From Rhodamnia argentea (lineage: Eukaryota; Streptophyta; Magnoliopsida; Myrtales; Myrtaceae), in assembly GCF_020921035.1 (NCBI RefSeq), contig NC_063156.1, positions 20,880,283 through 20,944,282 of the forward strand: a stretch of DNA of 64,000 nucleotides, read 5' to 3'. Shown here in pieces: positions 24,039 through 36,133 of the stretch; the stretch's first letter is position 1, and every line of letters starts with the position of its first letter. The notes beneath the pieces were generated by a model, which was not told where the DNA came from, did no database searches, and saw only the letters and a program-made list of their open reading frames with translations. The position numbers and the translations under genes are program-made.

Positions 24039-26701
24039 TGTTGACACCTAAATTTTGACTATCTTTTTAGTCATTTATTTTGCATAAAAATGAGGAATTA
24101 ATTTTAATTCCTACCAAAAATAATCAAATCATTTTTCATATTTATTTTTATCATCATGTTGCATTACATTGCATTTACATTTAATCGGATGGGCGGTGGA
24201 AAATGGATTCCAATCGAAGAGCGGTGGACCAAAGCTCAAAGAGCAGAATTCGGCTAGCTAGGGGGCAACTCCGAAAAAATTCATTAAGGTCTTGAGGTCC
24301 AATTTGAGTTTAAACCAGCCCATTTAATGTTTTATTTGGGAAAAAGCCTTTTAATTAAGGATGCTCATTAATTGAGAAAAAGACTTTATGAAATGGAATA
24401 ATTTGTCTCTGGATCAAATTGCGATTACCTGAAGTTAAGGGACTACTTCGTAATTAAACGAAAGTCGCGAAACCCTAGTTTGTTCTATAAATAGGGAGCT
24501 TGTTCACAACATGACGGGGGGGAATGGAATCGAAAATCACACGGCCAGAAAGTAAGCTTTTTTCGCTTCATCCAAGACGAAGGAACCTCCCTCGCTTTTG
24601 TCGATGAACACTGATCACAAAAGACAAAAGGAGAGAGAGCGAGTTCAGCAAGGAGGATAATTTACAATTGAGGAGCACAAGACCCGTCTAATAAGCAAAA
24701 TTCAAGAAGTCTTCAAGAGACTCACTCTTTCACTGTGATGATCACGGTTCATCAACTCCTTAGAAAGTCAGAGAAGACAAAAAGAGGCCATCTTTATCTG
24801 GATCTTTAACTTCTTCCCTGGAGGAACATGATCAATAGACACTGGGACAAAGGTAAGCCTTTTGACTCTTTTTGACGTGAACAGTTTCTAGACATCCAAT
24901 CCTTCCTCGCCATCCGCTACTCCTTCAACGTCTCCATCCCCGGGACGACGTACGTGGTGCCTCGAGCCTCCCCACCAGTGAAGCTATTGCCACGTTACCA
25001 ATTGCGATCGGTCATCAAGCTGTGCTGCCAACGCGACGAGCAAAGCCCACTTTGGCGACAATCGTTTCTTGGCATTTTCTGTCGTCACAGGTTATCCGGT
25101 GCCTCTATCGAGCTTCTGATCTCGCTGAATTCCCAAATCCAAGCTTGGCGTTTTTTTGGAGTTTCACAGTCTCCTTCTCGGTTCTATCTCGGAGGGGACT
25201 AATTTCAAGCACAAACTGAGGCGAATTGTCAAGCAATATCACAGGGAGCTCTTGATCCATTATAAGTTTCACTTTTGTTCCTTTCTTTGGAGCCATGCAC
25301 AAGGTCTCATGCCACGTTCATATTCATTGACTAGAGACAAAAGAAAAGTGCGATTTTTATTTTTTTTATTTTTTATTTTTTTTGCAGGACTACAGAGGTC
25401 TCACGGCCAAATTAGAGAGGATGAGAAAGAGAAGGACTTTGACCACCGTTTGATGATGATGACTCTTTTGGAAAGTTAACAGATGGTTGTGAGTGCGGAA
25501 AAGAAGCCACGTTCTTTGCCCAACAACAATTTCATATGGGTCGCCTCGTGGAGCAAAGAAAAGTTTTCTGATTTTTGGGTGGATTCGTGGTCAAAATTAC
25601 TGCTGCGAGTCGAGATGCGCTTTCACCAAAACCTTTGATTTGTGCACAAATCCCCTTAGCCAATCGGTTCAGTTTTCAAGCTTGAATCACGAGATTGGTT
25701 CGGAATTCGAATTCGGAAAGTTTTCCGCGAATTAGGTAACAATCGTAATCTGAATATATTTTAGATATATTGTTGCCTATTTCGAATTATTCTTATATAA
25801 TCATATCTTGTAGAATATTGATATATTTTCGAAATATTAAATAACTCAAGATTCGATCAGATTTTTTTTAGGAATATTGAATGCATCTTTAAAATTCGGG
25901 AAGTTATCTAATATACTTTGAAAAATTTCAGAAGATAATCTTTCCATTTTTTTAAAAAGATATCAATCCTTTGTGGATAGGAGACTATCTCCTTGAAAAT
26001 TTCAGAATCCCTTAAGGATTTTAAAAATTCAATAAATATTTGCACATCTTTAAACAAAGCTGCCTATAATGTATGCTCCTTGGTGCCTAGTCCCGTCGGA
26101 AAATTAAATCACACGCCTTAGCCACGATCTCGTGGAATGGGATGGTGATTTAAATATAGAAATTCGTATTCTGCCCTTTGGTGAGAAGGGATGTTGTATT
26201 TCTATATATTATCCGCATCTTGGCTCGAATCTTCGAGGATGTAGCGGATAAAATCTTGCTCTGGCCCGGATCTTCGGGGATGAGAAGATTTATCGGAAAT
26301 CGGATTTAAAGGTATATTATGGGCATTTTTGTTTAATTTTGTTCAAATTCATCTGTTTCAATTCAAAAATCCGAAAATAAAAAAAGGGAGATCAAAAATC
26401 ACAAATCATCAATCGGGAAAAGGCATTTTCATGAAACTTGGTGCCGAAAGGGTGTTAATTAAAAATTAACATAATCAAGTCCTCGAACACTAAATCTCTG
26501 GTTAGCAGAAAATAAAGTATTCTCCCGTACTTTATTTAGGTATCTAATCTACTTACCAAAAAAGATTAGTGGCGGCTCCTAAATCAAAAATCAAACCTAA
26601 GTTGCGAATTGGTAGGGCTTGGGAGAGTCCGTATTAGGTTAGTTAATTCATCTAATTAACCCAATAATCCATTAACCTAAATTAATTTTTAGGTCGCGAC
26701 A
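24039..26701 (+). mobile_element. Solo LTR of a gypsy-type retrotransposon, 2663 bp
   Basis: Starts TGTTGACACCTAAATTTTGA and ends TTTAGGTCGCGACA (TG..CA) and is flanked by GTAAG at 24034-24038 and 26702-26706, the 5-bp duplication of LTR elements. There is no second LTR, primer-binding site or pol between the ends, so it is the product of LTR-LTR recombination. A TATA box (TATAAATAG) lies near 24486. The downstream leader is long, and short ORFs (about 24954-25735) show no known domain. The superfamily is assigned from LTR length and end sequence, hence only probable. Confidence 0.85.
24486..24494 (+). promoter_or_regulatory. TATA box of the solo LTR
   Basis: TATAAATAG, about 450 bp from the LTR start, consistent with a U3/R boundary near 24520. 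It points away from GST copy C. Confidence 0.55.
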
Positions 26702-26706
26702 GTAAG

Positions 26707-26992
26707 CAAACGTGCTATCAGACCACTTTCTTCTATTGCTCGTTCCGGTGCACACGAGCAGAACCTTCTTCACTCGCTCTTGGAGTTGTATTGATCGTGC
26801 CAAATTTCGATCCAAAGACATCTCTTCGTCCTCCACCGAGCTCGGGACCGTCACAGGTGTATCCTCGATTCTAAGTACAAAACTGTACGCTTCAATTTTC
26901 AATGTCGTGGCTTCTCCATTCATGATTAGGTGAGGATATTAAAATTGTTTGTGAATGCCGTTTGCTACTTTTTTGTATGAATCCGAACTCTC
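26707..26992. other. Unassigned stretch with a minus-strand open reading segment
   Basis: The minus strand is open from 26923 to 26672 (83 codons; RIEDTPVTVPSSVEDEEMSL, then RVKKVLLVCTGTSNRRKWSD). It looks protein-like but I do not recognise it. Its stop lies inside the end of the solo LTR, so it would be cut by that insertion. It may be a gene fragment or chance. Confidence 0.25.
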
Positions 26993-27658
26993 TGATTTCC
27001 AGTGCTATTGAAACTATAAGTTATGTCGTTATTGACCGTTCTTGATGGTCATGTCTAATCTTAAATTTATGAAAAATTTTACATTGCCTTAATTCTTCCT
27101 TTGATTAGCAAAATGAGATAAAGTGAACAAATGTAAAAACATCCTAATGAGATCAAGGAAATAGAAATTAAAATTTACACTTGAACAATATATTTGGCAA
27201 CAATTAACATACTGGAATGTTAAGATCGATCTCTAGTGCTTTTCACATGCTCTTGGGAGATTAATATGTCATCCCCCGCAAAGAGATTTCCAATATATTT
27301 GGCAACAATTAACACACTGGAATGTTAAGACTGATCTCTAGTGCCTTTCACATGCTCTCCGATTTCCAATGCTGTTGAAACTATAAGTTATGTCGATTCT
27401 TATTGTTCTTGACGGTCATGTCTAATCTTAAATTTATGAAAAATTTTACATTACCTTAATTCTTCCTTTGGTTAGCAAAATGAGATAAAGTGAACAAATG
27501 TAAAAACATCCTAATGAGATCAAGGAAATAGAAATTAAAATTTTCACTTGAACAAAACATTTGGCAATAATTAACACACTGGAATGTTAAGACCGATCTC
27601 TAGTGCTTTTCACATGCTCTTGGGAGATTAATATGTCATCCCCCGCAAAGAGATTTCC
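26993..27658. repeat. Direct duplication, ~300-bp unit twice plus a partial copy
   Basis: The segment starting TTTCCAGTGCTATTGAAACT at about 26996 recurs from about 27362 with few changes. Between them (27288-27358) the tail section (TTTGGCAACAATTAACACAC ..) is present once more. The spacing is about 366 bp. Confidence 0.85.
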
Positions 27659-27708
27659 AACAAGTCCAATATCACATGCAATCGCTAAATCATAAATTCA
27701 ATATTTCA

Positions 27709-28152
27709 GGCTTAAGTACATTACAAGTACCAAAACTTGTGTATGACGCTCATTTTAGTGTTAAAACTTTTAAAACGATCACTTAAGTGTCAATTTTTTT
27801 GAAAAATGATCATTTCAATGCCAAAACTTTTAAAACGATTACTTGAGTATCAATTTTTTTTTTAAAATGATTACTTAAGTGCCAAATTTTTTGAAAACAA
27901 TTCACTTCAGTGCCAACTCCGGCAAGCCATTTCAGCTCAAATGTTAATAAAAAATAGGCCACATCGGATTTTCGGTGACCTACGTCAACTCAAATCGAAG
28001 TTGGCACCGAAGTGATCGCTTTTTAAAAAAAGTCGGCACTTAAGTGATCGTTTTTAAAATAAGTTGGTACTTAAGTGATAGTTTTGAAAGTTTTAGCACT
28101 AAAGTAAGCGCGGTATATGGATTTTGGCACTTGAACTTGCACCCAGGCTTAT
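27709..28152. mobile_element. MULE-type foldback MITE, second copy
   Basis: Same family as 22476-22882: left end GGCTTAAGTACATTACAAGT, inverted arms with repeated CACTTAAGTG and CGTTTTGAAAG blocks, right end near CACCCAGGC. A clear target duplication is not visible, so the right boundary is approximate. Confidence 0.7.
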
Positions 28153-30333
28153 CAGGTTTATGAACTATTTTCATGACCTTCCAAGAATCGGAAGCTAAGG
28201 GATTACTAATTCTAGAAACTTAGGTCGGTACTCTAAGTCCTACCCATCGCAAGTTGGGATTTAATTAACATGCAAAATTTAAGTCATCCAAGAGTTGTCA
28301 CTAATCAAATTTTGACAGGTTGATAAGACATCTAAGTACACTATGGGAGTATACTTTATTTTTACGAAAGACTTTGGATTCAGAGACTTAATCATACTAA
28401 ATTACTCTTAAAGCCCTTTCGGTTCCTTTTCTCTTGTATTTTGAAAAATATTTCACAGGTAATTTGAATTAGTTTAAAATATAGCCACTAACATGCAAAG
28501 TAATCATCCAGGTGCGCAATTAATAAGAATAACACTCAATAATAAAAAAAGTAAGGAATTGCATGAAAGTAAGAATCGGACATCTAAGGTTAGGGAATTG
28601 ATTTTTTAGGGTTTTCTCTTTTTTAGTAAAAACTAAGCTATATGCTATGATACTTATTTAGATCTAAATGCAATGACACGGGACTACGCGAACTATTCTA
28701 AATGTAACATGGGAATGCATGACCTCAATGTAACGCTGTACAAATTAAATAAAACGTATGAACATGATATGTAAATTCTAATTAAATAAACCAAAACATG
28801 CAATTCTAAATTACATAGCATGAAATCATGGCAATGACGCAACGTAAAACTATATGACATGCACGATGGTGTTATTTTTAACTTTTTTATATTTTGTGAA
28901 AATTCTTAATAAAAAATAAATGGGACTAAATTACCTAAAGCATAACTAATAGCTTGACAAAAAAAAAAAACCTAATAGATAATTCCTAGCATGCAAATTC
29001 TATCAAAAAATTCCATCCTAATCTAGTTTGCATCGCTATCTTGAACCTTTTCTATTCTAACATGAAATATTACCTAAAAGGTATACTAATCTAACATGCA
29101 AAATTTATCTAGATTCTATCCTAATCTACACGAGATGCATTCTTTTTTGTATTTTCAAAATTAGGAAAGTTATCGGAGTCAAAAGGCAAGAACATATCCA
29201 ACCCACCTTGTTATATCCATTAAATTTCAAAACAAAAAATTATGATAATTGAAAAAGTAATTCGATTTCTCATGACTTGAATAAACAATTATCCTAATAT
29301 TAAAAAATCAACTAATAAAAAAAATGATCCAAGGTCTTGCGGATCAAGTTTATGATTACAATGATATTTTGTCAATCAAGTCCTAATCGGATAATGCCTA
29401 ACATATCCAAAAAGAAAAATCCAAGTTAGATGACAATCTGATCAAAATAGGCAATTGAATCAGAGGTTCAAATTCAAATAAGGATAGTTAAACATCTTGC
29501 GAACTCCAACGGATTCAGACAGCGGAAGTGGTGGCCCGGTAGTCAGTGTAGTGTGTGGCTGTTGGTGATGAGCTCATGGAATGGAGAGGTGCTCGACCAA
29601 GGACGGTGGCTGGTGTGGTGGTCGCTTATGGTACAGGCTGCCAATTAACCTACAAAACAGAGACACTCACAACGCTGGTGAAAGGAGGCAGCTACGTTGA
29701 AGAATGTTGGACAGAATTGAAGGCGACGGTAGGCAGTTAGCTCCCGGAGACGTAGGCGCAGCGAAAGTGGGACTCATCGGATGGGTTTGTGCGCTAAGTA
29801 ATACCGACAACGACATGTGACAAGTGACATGATATGACACGCCGATACGTCATTTCTAAAAAAATTAGAGAATTTCGACGCGTTGGGACGCATTGTATAC
29901 CATATATATTTTCATATATACAAAAAAAATTATAATTTATATAATTATTTCAATCAAAATAATATGATTCAAATCCACAAATGAATAAAGGAAAGTTTTA
30001 AATAAGAGTTCCAAGTGCTCTCATTTTCTAAGATAATGTAATGACCACAAAATTCCAGTCAACTTACCCCTAAGCTAAGTGCCACACTAAGTGTGGATAA
30101 ATATCCGTAAAGGATATTAGAAATTTACGATGAGACGATGGGGAATTACATTGCACTTAGATGCAGTCCTATTGAACCAAATACACGAGAAATTGGGACT
30201 AGATGAGAACAAATGGCAGACCACCACGTGGCAGCCGAAGGGCCATGTGTCCCCATCATGTGATGCTTTTGGGATAAAGCTTTAAAGAAATAAGAGAGGT
30301 TAGCAAGCATTTCTAGAAGCTCGTTGCGTGTTT
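28153..30333. other. AT-rich degraded repeat DNA
   Basis: No gene. The sequence has the look of old LTR-retrotransposon non-coding DNA (long AT-rich stretches with repeated CATGCAAAATT-like words, then a GC-rich block at 29520-29800). I cannot define ends. A weak poly-A footprint lies at about 28952-28970 (CTTGACA(n) between CTAATAG repeats). Confidence 0.35.
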
Positions 30334-31188
30334 GGGACACAAATAAGGGTCTAAAGTGGTTCTTATTTTAAATAAAGGGCATGAAGTACCATCATTGTTT
30401 CAAATAAGATCCGAAATGGCCATAACTGTTTCAAATAAGGGTCTAATCTTGCTCATCGGCTAAATATTCCGGCCAATCGGGGGTATTTTAGTCAAAATAT
30501 AACTTCAACCTAATTTTTCTTTAAATTAAATTAAAAATAAAAAACTAAAACTAAAAAAAAAAAAAAAAAGAAGAAGAGGAAAACATAGGCTAAAGGGCCC
30601 CCTCCCGCTTATAGCGAACGCCCTAAAATCGAGGGGTAGTAGCGATGGCTAGTGACTACGCCAACCGGAGGTGTAGGCCAACGGGTTCGCCAAAGCAAGG
30701 AGAGGTCCTCAACCCTCGCCAAGTCCGGGGGAGGGGCTTAGCCCTCGGTCGGTCCATGGTGACAATCGCCGACCCTCCACCGATCTTCGCATTGGACCGG
30801 CCGAGGACCCGCGATCCTCACCCAAATGCGTGAAAGGGTCGGAGCCATCGTTGCCACCCCAACATGCGGGAGGCAACCTCCCACTTGTGTTTCATTTTTT
30901 TTTTCTTTTAGTTTTTTTAATATTTTGGAAACTAAAAAAAAAAGAAAAAGAAAAAGAATAAAATAATAGTAAAAATACTAAATGACCAAAATGCCCTACT
31001 AATAGATGAGTCAAGCCTTTTTTTTAGACTGATAAGGTCACTTCATGTCATTATTTGAAATAATGTCCAATTCGAGCCCTTATTTGAGACAATGAGGACG
31101 CTTCGGGATCTTATTTGAAATAATGTCAACTTCGGGCTCTTATTTGAAAAAATGAAGGCACTTTCGGGCCCTTTTTTTAAAATTTCCC
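30334..31188. mobile_element. Foldback (MITE-like) element, ~855 bp
   Basis: The outer arms are imperfect inverted repeats built from words such as CAAATAAGGGTC and TTTCAAATAAGATC. The left part reads AAATAAGGGTCTAAAGTGG and the right part read in reverse complement AAATAAGAGCCCGAAGTTG. The centre is GC-rich with short chance ORFs. The same family begins again at 63860 at the right edge. No target duplication seen. Confidence 0.6.
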
Positions 31189-31419
31189 ATGAATAAATAA
31201 TAAAAAAAGCCTAGAATGAATTTACACAAAAAACATTAATTCATTATTTGTTAATACATTCATTTTCTCGAATTGACAAATCAAACTACATTCCATTCCA
31301 ATAATCCATCAAACTTGGAGAGAAAAAGACAAGCAATCCACATTCCACCATTAAATTTAATATTTAACAATAAGTCGAAAAAAACAATGCCCGTTTCACC
31401 ATTAAATAATAAGAAGTCA

Positions 31420-32440
31420 CTCATCTACATCATGCATTCCTTATGAAAAACAACAAGACTCCGTCTCCGACTCATCAAGTGAAAGATTCGTAATGTCAAG
31501 TAACCCAACATCTTCAAACGTGTCAAATCCATCTGCGTCAATATCCTATATCTCGATCTCTCCTTCTGTATGTTATGGGCTTTTTCTTGATAGAAGACAA
31601 AGCGTGTTGTGAATGAAAACTGAATCTTCTGCATGATTTGGGGTCATCTTATTTCTTGTCACCGAGTGAACAAAGGAGTAAGTGCTCCAGTTCCTCTTGT
31701 CACATGATGAGGAAGAAGATTGTACAAAAAGTTTTAAGGCCATGCTTGGAAGCATAGGTACACATGCACCTTGAATAACCTACCAAGCCTTAGGATCCAT
31801 AGAATATCAATTTTGAATGGAATCAAATTCTCTAAAATCCTCATTTTTGCTCACAAAATCTACATACTTCAAATTCATCTTGTTGTGCTCATCCAAGTTA
31901 GGAAAGTATTTCCTAAAACATTTTAGTCTTTCTTGGTTGATCTCTGTATCTTTGTGTGGAGAAACTCAAGTAGGATCTTCATTGAGATATTTTAGTCTTT
32001 CTCAATTGATCATTCACTCTCACTTCCAATCTTCAATTTTTTTTTTTTTTTTTTTGGAGTCAAAGAATGGATCCATCCCACCACCACCTCCACCACTAAT
32101 TGAAAAACTAGAAAGGGGGTAAAGGTACATTTTTAGGCACATTAATCTTTAATTTTGTATTGACCTCTTCATCTAATCTTTCCCTCTCCAAAAGATCCTT
32201 GTTTAACTTTTCCTCATTTTCCAATTTCTTTTTCACTTATCATCAACAAATGGGCCCAAACTCTCGTGTATGAACTCTTAAAATCTTTTTCACAAAAATC
32301 ACATTTCAAAGACAAATTCCACCCCCCCCCCGCCCGTTCCCCGCATTGCTATGATTAGCTAACTTATTAATATGCCCCCATAGTGGTTTATTTAAATCTT
32401 CATTGCTATATGTAGGTGGTTGTGTACTAGAAGTGCTATT
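31420..32440 (-). pseudogene. hAT transposase remnant (BED zinc finger plus C-terminal dimerisation domain)
   Basis: On the minus strand, 32420-32230 reads NEDLNKPLWGHINKL .. LKCDFCEKDFKSSYTRVWAH, a BED zinc finger (C-x2-C) at the N-terminus of plant hAT transposases. At 31800-31560 it reads MALKLFVQSSSSSCDKRNWS and TYSFVHSVTRNKMTPNHAED, the hAT dimerisation domain near the C-terminus. The catalytic RNase H-like middle (several hundred residues in the family) is missing, leaving about 450 bp of low-complexity DNA with a long poly-T at 32038-32055. Stops and frame changes occur. An internally deleted, dead copy. Confidence 0.78.
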
Positions 32441-32717
32441 TGATGCTTAAAGTCATTCTACAAAAAATACAGTTACAGGAACTGTAACTTTAACATATAC
32501 TACAAGTAAATGTGATGGACAAAAAAAAACATTTCTTTTAACACTCACTATCTCGCATAATATAATGGTAAATAATAATTTATTGTAAAATTGTGTCTAG
32601 ATCGACAATCGTTGTGACAAAGCCCTTAATAACATTGCAGACCCAAGCCCCATTGTTTCTTGAAAACAAAAAACAAGGTACAATACATAGAAAACCGTTT
32701 CTAAATTCTTGCAGTAC

Positions 32718-32738
32718 GCAGCTAAAAAAAAAAAAAAA
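32718..32738 (+). mobile_element. ~21-bp poly-A insertion footprint with target duplication
   Basis: The insert GCAGCTA(n) lies between two copies of ATTCTTGCAGTAC (32705-32717 and 32739-32751). The exact left edge of the second copy is blurred by the A run. The layout is that of an extremely 5'-truncated LINE or SINE insertion. Confidence 0.6.
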
Positions 32739-32794
32739 ATTCTTGCAGTACAATTGGAGTCTCCTTTTTGTTAGTCTGTACCTAGTGACACGGT

Positions 32795-32797
32795 CTC

Positions 32798-32832
<35 letters not shown>
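32795..32832. repeat. (CT)n microsatellite
   Basis: A CT dinucleotide run with one TTT interruption. Confidence 0.9.
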
Positions 32833-33839
32833 AATTAAAAACCCTTCCTCTTTTTACATTAAGCTCTATCTATGATTTTTAAATTTAATTTCAAATTTGG
32901 ATCCAATATTTTAATTATTATTGTTTTACTATCAAATGATTAATGAAGAGGCAACTCATGTAAAGACAAAGTGTATAGATCCGTAGAGAACCTTTCAAAT
33001 TAGTGAAAGAGACTTTGAGAACGCGAGAACAAGAGAGATTGAGAAAGAGAGACACAAAGGGAGAAAGAGGACATACATATCAGCAGTGAGTTTTTTCTTC
33101 TTTTAAGGATTCACGATTAGGTATATTAATTTTGGGATGACTTGGTGAATGACTTAAGTATATAAATTTGTTATAGATTTGCATTTTGACCCATAATTTA
33201 TTAAAAAAATGTAAAATTGACCCTGCATGTGTCGTCGGGATGCTAGACTCACGTGTTGCTGCCATGTTTCTAGCATTGACCACGTGTCCGTCCCCTGCAC
33301 CAACTCGCATATGATACTGACGCAAAAACTCTCGGATAACGTCTGTGCTTCCTAGCCTAAGTTTGGAATAGTCGCCGAAGGAGCAAGCAACCGCTTTGTC
33401 GAGGGACAAGGCTGGGCCGAGACCTCGACTTCGGTGTGAGGTGGTACCTCCGCCGAATCAGCAGAAGGGCACAATGGCAGCAGTTTCTCATAGTTGTGAT
33501 TTGAGTGGCTGGTCAATGCAGTAGCTCAGGGCGGCGAAGCAGGGACGAATGACGGAGCAAAGAAAACAAAGCAAGACTATTACACGAGCAGGGCAAATAG
33601 CTTTGTCGCTAGAGGGAGGCGTAGCTACTTCAAGGTTCAGTGGGACTCTTCACGGCGAAGGGAGTAGCCAGCGGCCACAGCAGATAGGGCAGCCTTCTCG
33701 GGATAGCCGGCAGATGTACAGTGAGGCACCAAAGTAAAACATGCTAGGCCGTGAATGAGACACGGCTGAGATTCCCTTTTCTACAAACTCTCTCACTCAT
33801 GTGTTTCTTAATGCTTTGAAGTTCTAATTGCCAACCTTG

Positions 33840-34430
33840 ATTAATGAAGACCTAATGTGTTTGTACAGCAAAAACTTAGGTCTAATTCTGATTATACAGG
33901 CTTCAACTTCGGCCTCATTGATGTAATGGGTTTTAATAATCCAAGGCTATTTTCAGACTAAACTTTAATGGACTGAATCAACTCAATTAGGTCCAGTTAA
34001 GTCTCATTTACTTGTAATTTTCTGCCAGCCTTCAGTTATGGGCTTAATTAATAACAGGCTTTATCCCTTTAGGGGCCTGCTCTAATTGAGCTCAAAGTCT
34101 CTAGCTCTAATGGGCTACATTCAGGTCCATTAAAGCGCCGAACTACCCATCCCCTCCATAAGTTTCGGCCGCCTGCTCCCCTTATAGCCTGGCCGAGTTC
34201 TACCCTCCCTTTGGGCTCAATCCTAATAATTCGATTAAGCCCGGGACCTTCTGCCGCGGGACCAAATTCAGAACGCAATTAATGAACCTATTTATATGCA
34301 AAATGCTCCTGAAATTACACGCAAGCTAATTAGTATTTTTGGTAGTATTTTTCTTCAGGGTTCGGCGTCGGTCCCTAATTTTCTATCCAAGAAACTTTTA
34401 AATGATTAGTCAAAATTTAGGTGTCAACAA
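33840..34430 (-). mobile_element. Gypsy-type LTR fragment
   Basis: On the minus strand from 34430 the sequence begins TGTTGACACCTAAATTTTGA, identical for its first 20 bases to the start of the solo LTR at 24039, then diverges. No GGTCGCGACA-type end is found to the left, so the copy is truncated; the left boundary is approximate. Confidence 0.6.
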
Positions 34431-35282
34431 TCGTATATCGTTTTGGTGACTTATCATTTTAAAAAATCATTATTTATCATAACTTAGAGCCTTGACAGTT
34501 TTATTCGAATCAGAAACCTCTAGGGCCCTTTCATTTGGGTATCGAAAGGATTGGCTAAAGCTAACCGGCGATTAGTCCCTCGTTCGACATCTGTTCGACT
34601 TGATTTCGTTGCATTGGGATGTTCTAGATAAGTAATTGAAATCGAGAAACCGCAAGCTTTCCGACATTATGAAAAATGGGCAATCGTTTTGAAGGGTAGA
34701 ACAAATTTACTGCGTCATACAATTGACAATACGAGTGTGAAGGGATTTGTTTGGATGTCTAGAATCCATTTCTTATTATTTCTAAAAAGTGTTTTTGGCC
34801 TTGTGTCTTGCCGGTCAACATTTAGTCAATCATGGTCAATCCTGGGTGAAACTTTATGATCTAATGAGAATGGGGACAAAATTTGAGGTGATAACAAGGG
34901 CTATCCGATCTGAGTGAATTGGGCATATTTGAAAAGCTCTTGCAGAGCATGGTCCCGTTATGTCCTTCGATCGTAATCTTAGCATAGTCTAGTTTCGATC
35001 AAATTCTTGGTCAAACCTGATGAAATTTACGTCCAAAACCGATTACACCCTATTTGCAAAACATTCCTTTAGGGGTTCAATCTACGTTTTTCTTTTATGC
35101 TGATAACATCTTCAATGGCTGAAGTGTCTTCTAGATGATTTTCATATTTAACACGTACAACCCATTTAATTGCACCGTGACAGTCAAGCGGCTCCAGATT
35201 AGTTTGAATTCATGAGTGTACTATGCACATTGAGATAGATCAACGTTAAGTTCTTGGGAAAGTCGAATATGGCCTGATTTAT

Positions 35283-35309
35283 GTTTTTTTTTTTCCCGAA
35301 ATCAAATTG
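35283..35309 (-). mobile_element. 27-bp poly-A insertion footprint (minus orientation)
   Basis: A poly-T tract followed by CCCGAAATCAAATTG is bounded by CTGATTTAT at 35274-35282 and 35310-35318. Read on the minus strand it is a short 3' end ending in CGGGA(n). Confidence 0.6.
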
Positions 35310-35599
35310 CTGATTTATTCACGAAGGCTGTGGGTGAAGAAAAAGACGAACCAAATTTTGAATTTTCATATACAGTTTTCTTTGGATTGTCATATTGTGT
35401 ACTTAGTTATCTCATAACTCGACAAAATACTGAGAAATAACAACGAGAAATGACACAGAATCGAATTCCCAATAATTTTCGATACAAAAACTATGCATAT
35501 ATTTATACACAATTCACAACTATATTTCATAAATTTACTCCGATATTTTAGGTAAGTACAAACAAAAGATTGAATATGACAACCCATCAAATAAAGACG

Positions 35600-35695
35600 C
35601 AATCGTGATATATTATCACGATCACAATCGGATCACGCTAAGAATCGCGGCATATTATCACAATCACGATCACAATCAAATCACGCCAAGAAATA
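35600..35695. repeat. Tandem duplication of ~46 bp
   Basis: Two diverged copies of a segment containing ATATTATCACGATCACAATC, followed by ATCACGC(T/C)AAG. Confidence 0.6.
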
Positions 35696-36133
35696 CGTTA
35701 CATTAGTGAAACCGAGTCCCTATAGATATACATTGTGGGCTTGAAGTTGAGCTCTTCTTTTTCCGTAACTTCAGACAACGAAGGAATGGAACCAACTTCC
35801 CTATAATAATTGATCATCGTTTGATTGACAACCTCTATGGACAAACGGACATAGACGACTACAAAAACAAAAACAACAACAATGCCAACATGTGAGCATG
35901 CTCAGAATTTTACTCATTAAAAGGTAACCCCACAGCCATTATCATCCGGGACTAAGATTATCTAGAATATTGCCTAAATCAACCAGTTCTAATCCAAATG
36001 CAAGACATGAAGCATCCTTAAGAATTATTTAGGCACATAGCCAAACACACAAAGCAACTGTACGAATGCAAGTGCTTGCAGACACTGTTCTCTCTACCAA
36101 CAGTCCGCGCGAATGCAAAATAGTCAATCTCCA

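Larger units (their letters stand above)
32441..33839. other. Intergenic, no recognisable gene
   Basis: Contains a poly-A footprint (32718-32738), a (CT)n run (32795-32832) and a GC-richer part at 33200-33740 with short unconvincing ORFs on both strands. Confidence 0.4.
34431..36133. other. Degraded repeat DNA and 3' flank of GST copy D
   Basis: No gene seen. The first part may be internal sequence of the retroelement whose LTR fragment precedes it. It also holds a poly-T footprint (35283-35309) and a short tandem repeat (35600-35695). Confidence 0.4.

Noticed and set aside
24954..25735. Overlapping plus-strand ORFs inside the solo LTR
   Set aside because: They lie in LTR leader DNA and show no gag or other domain.
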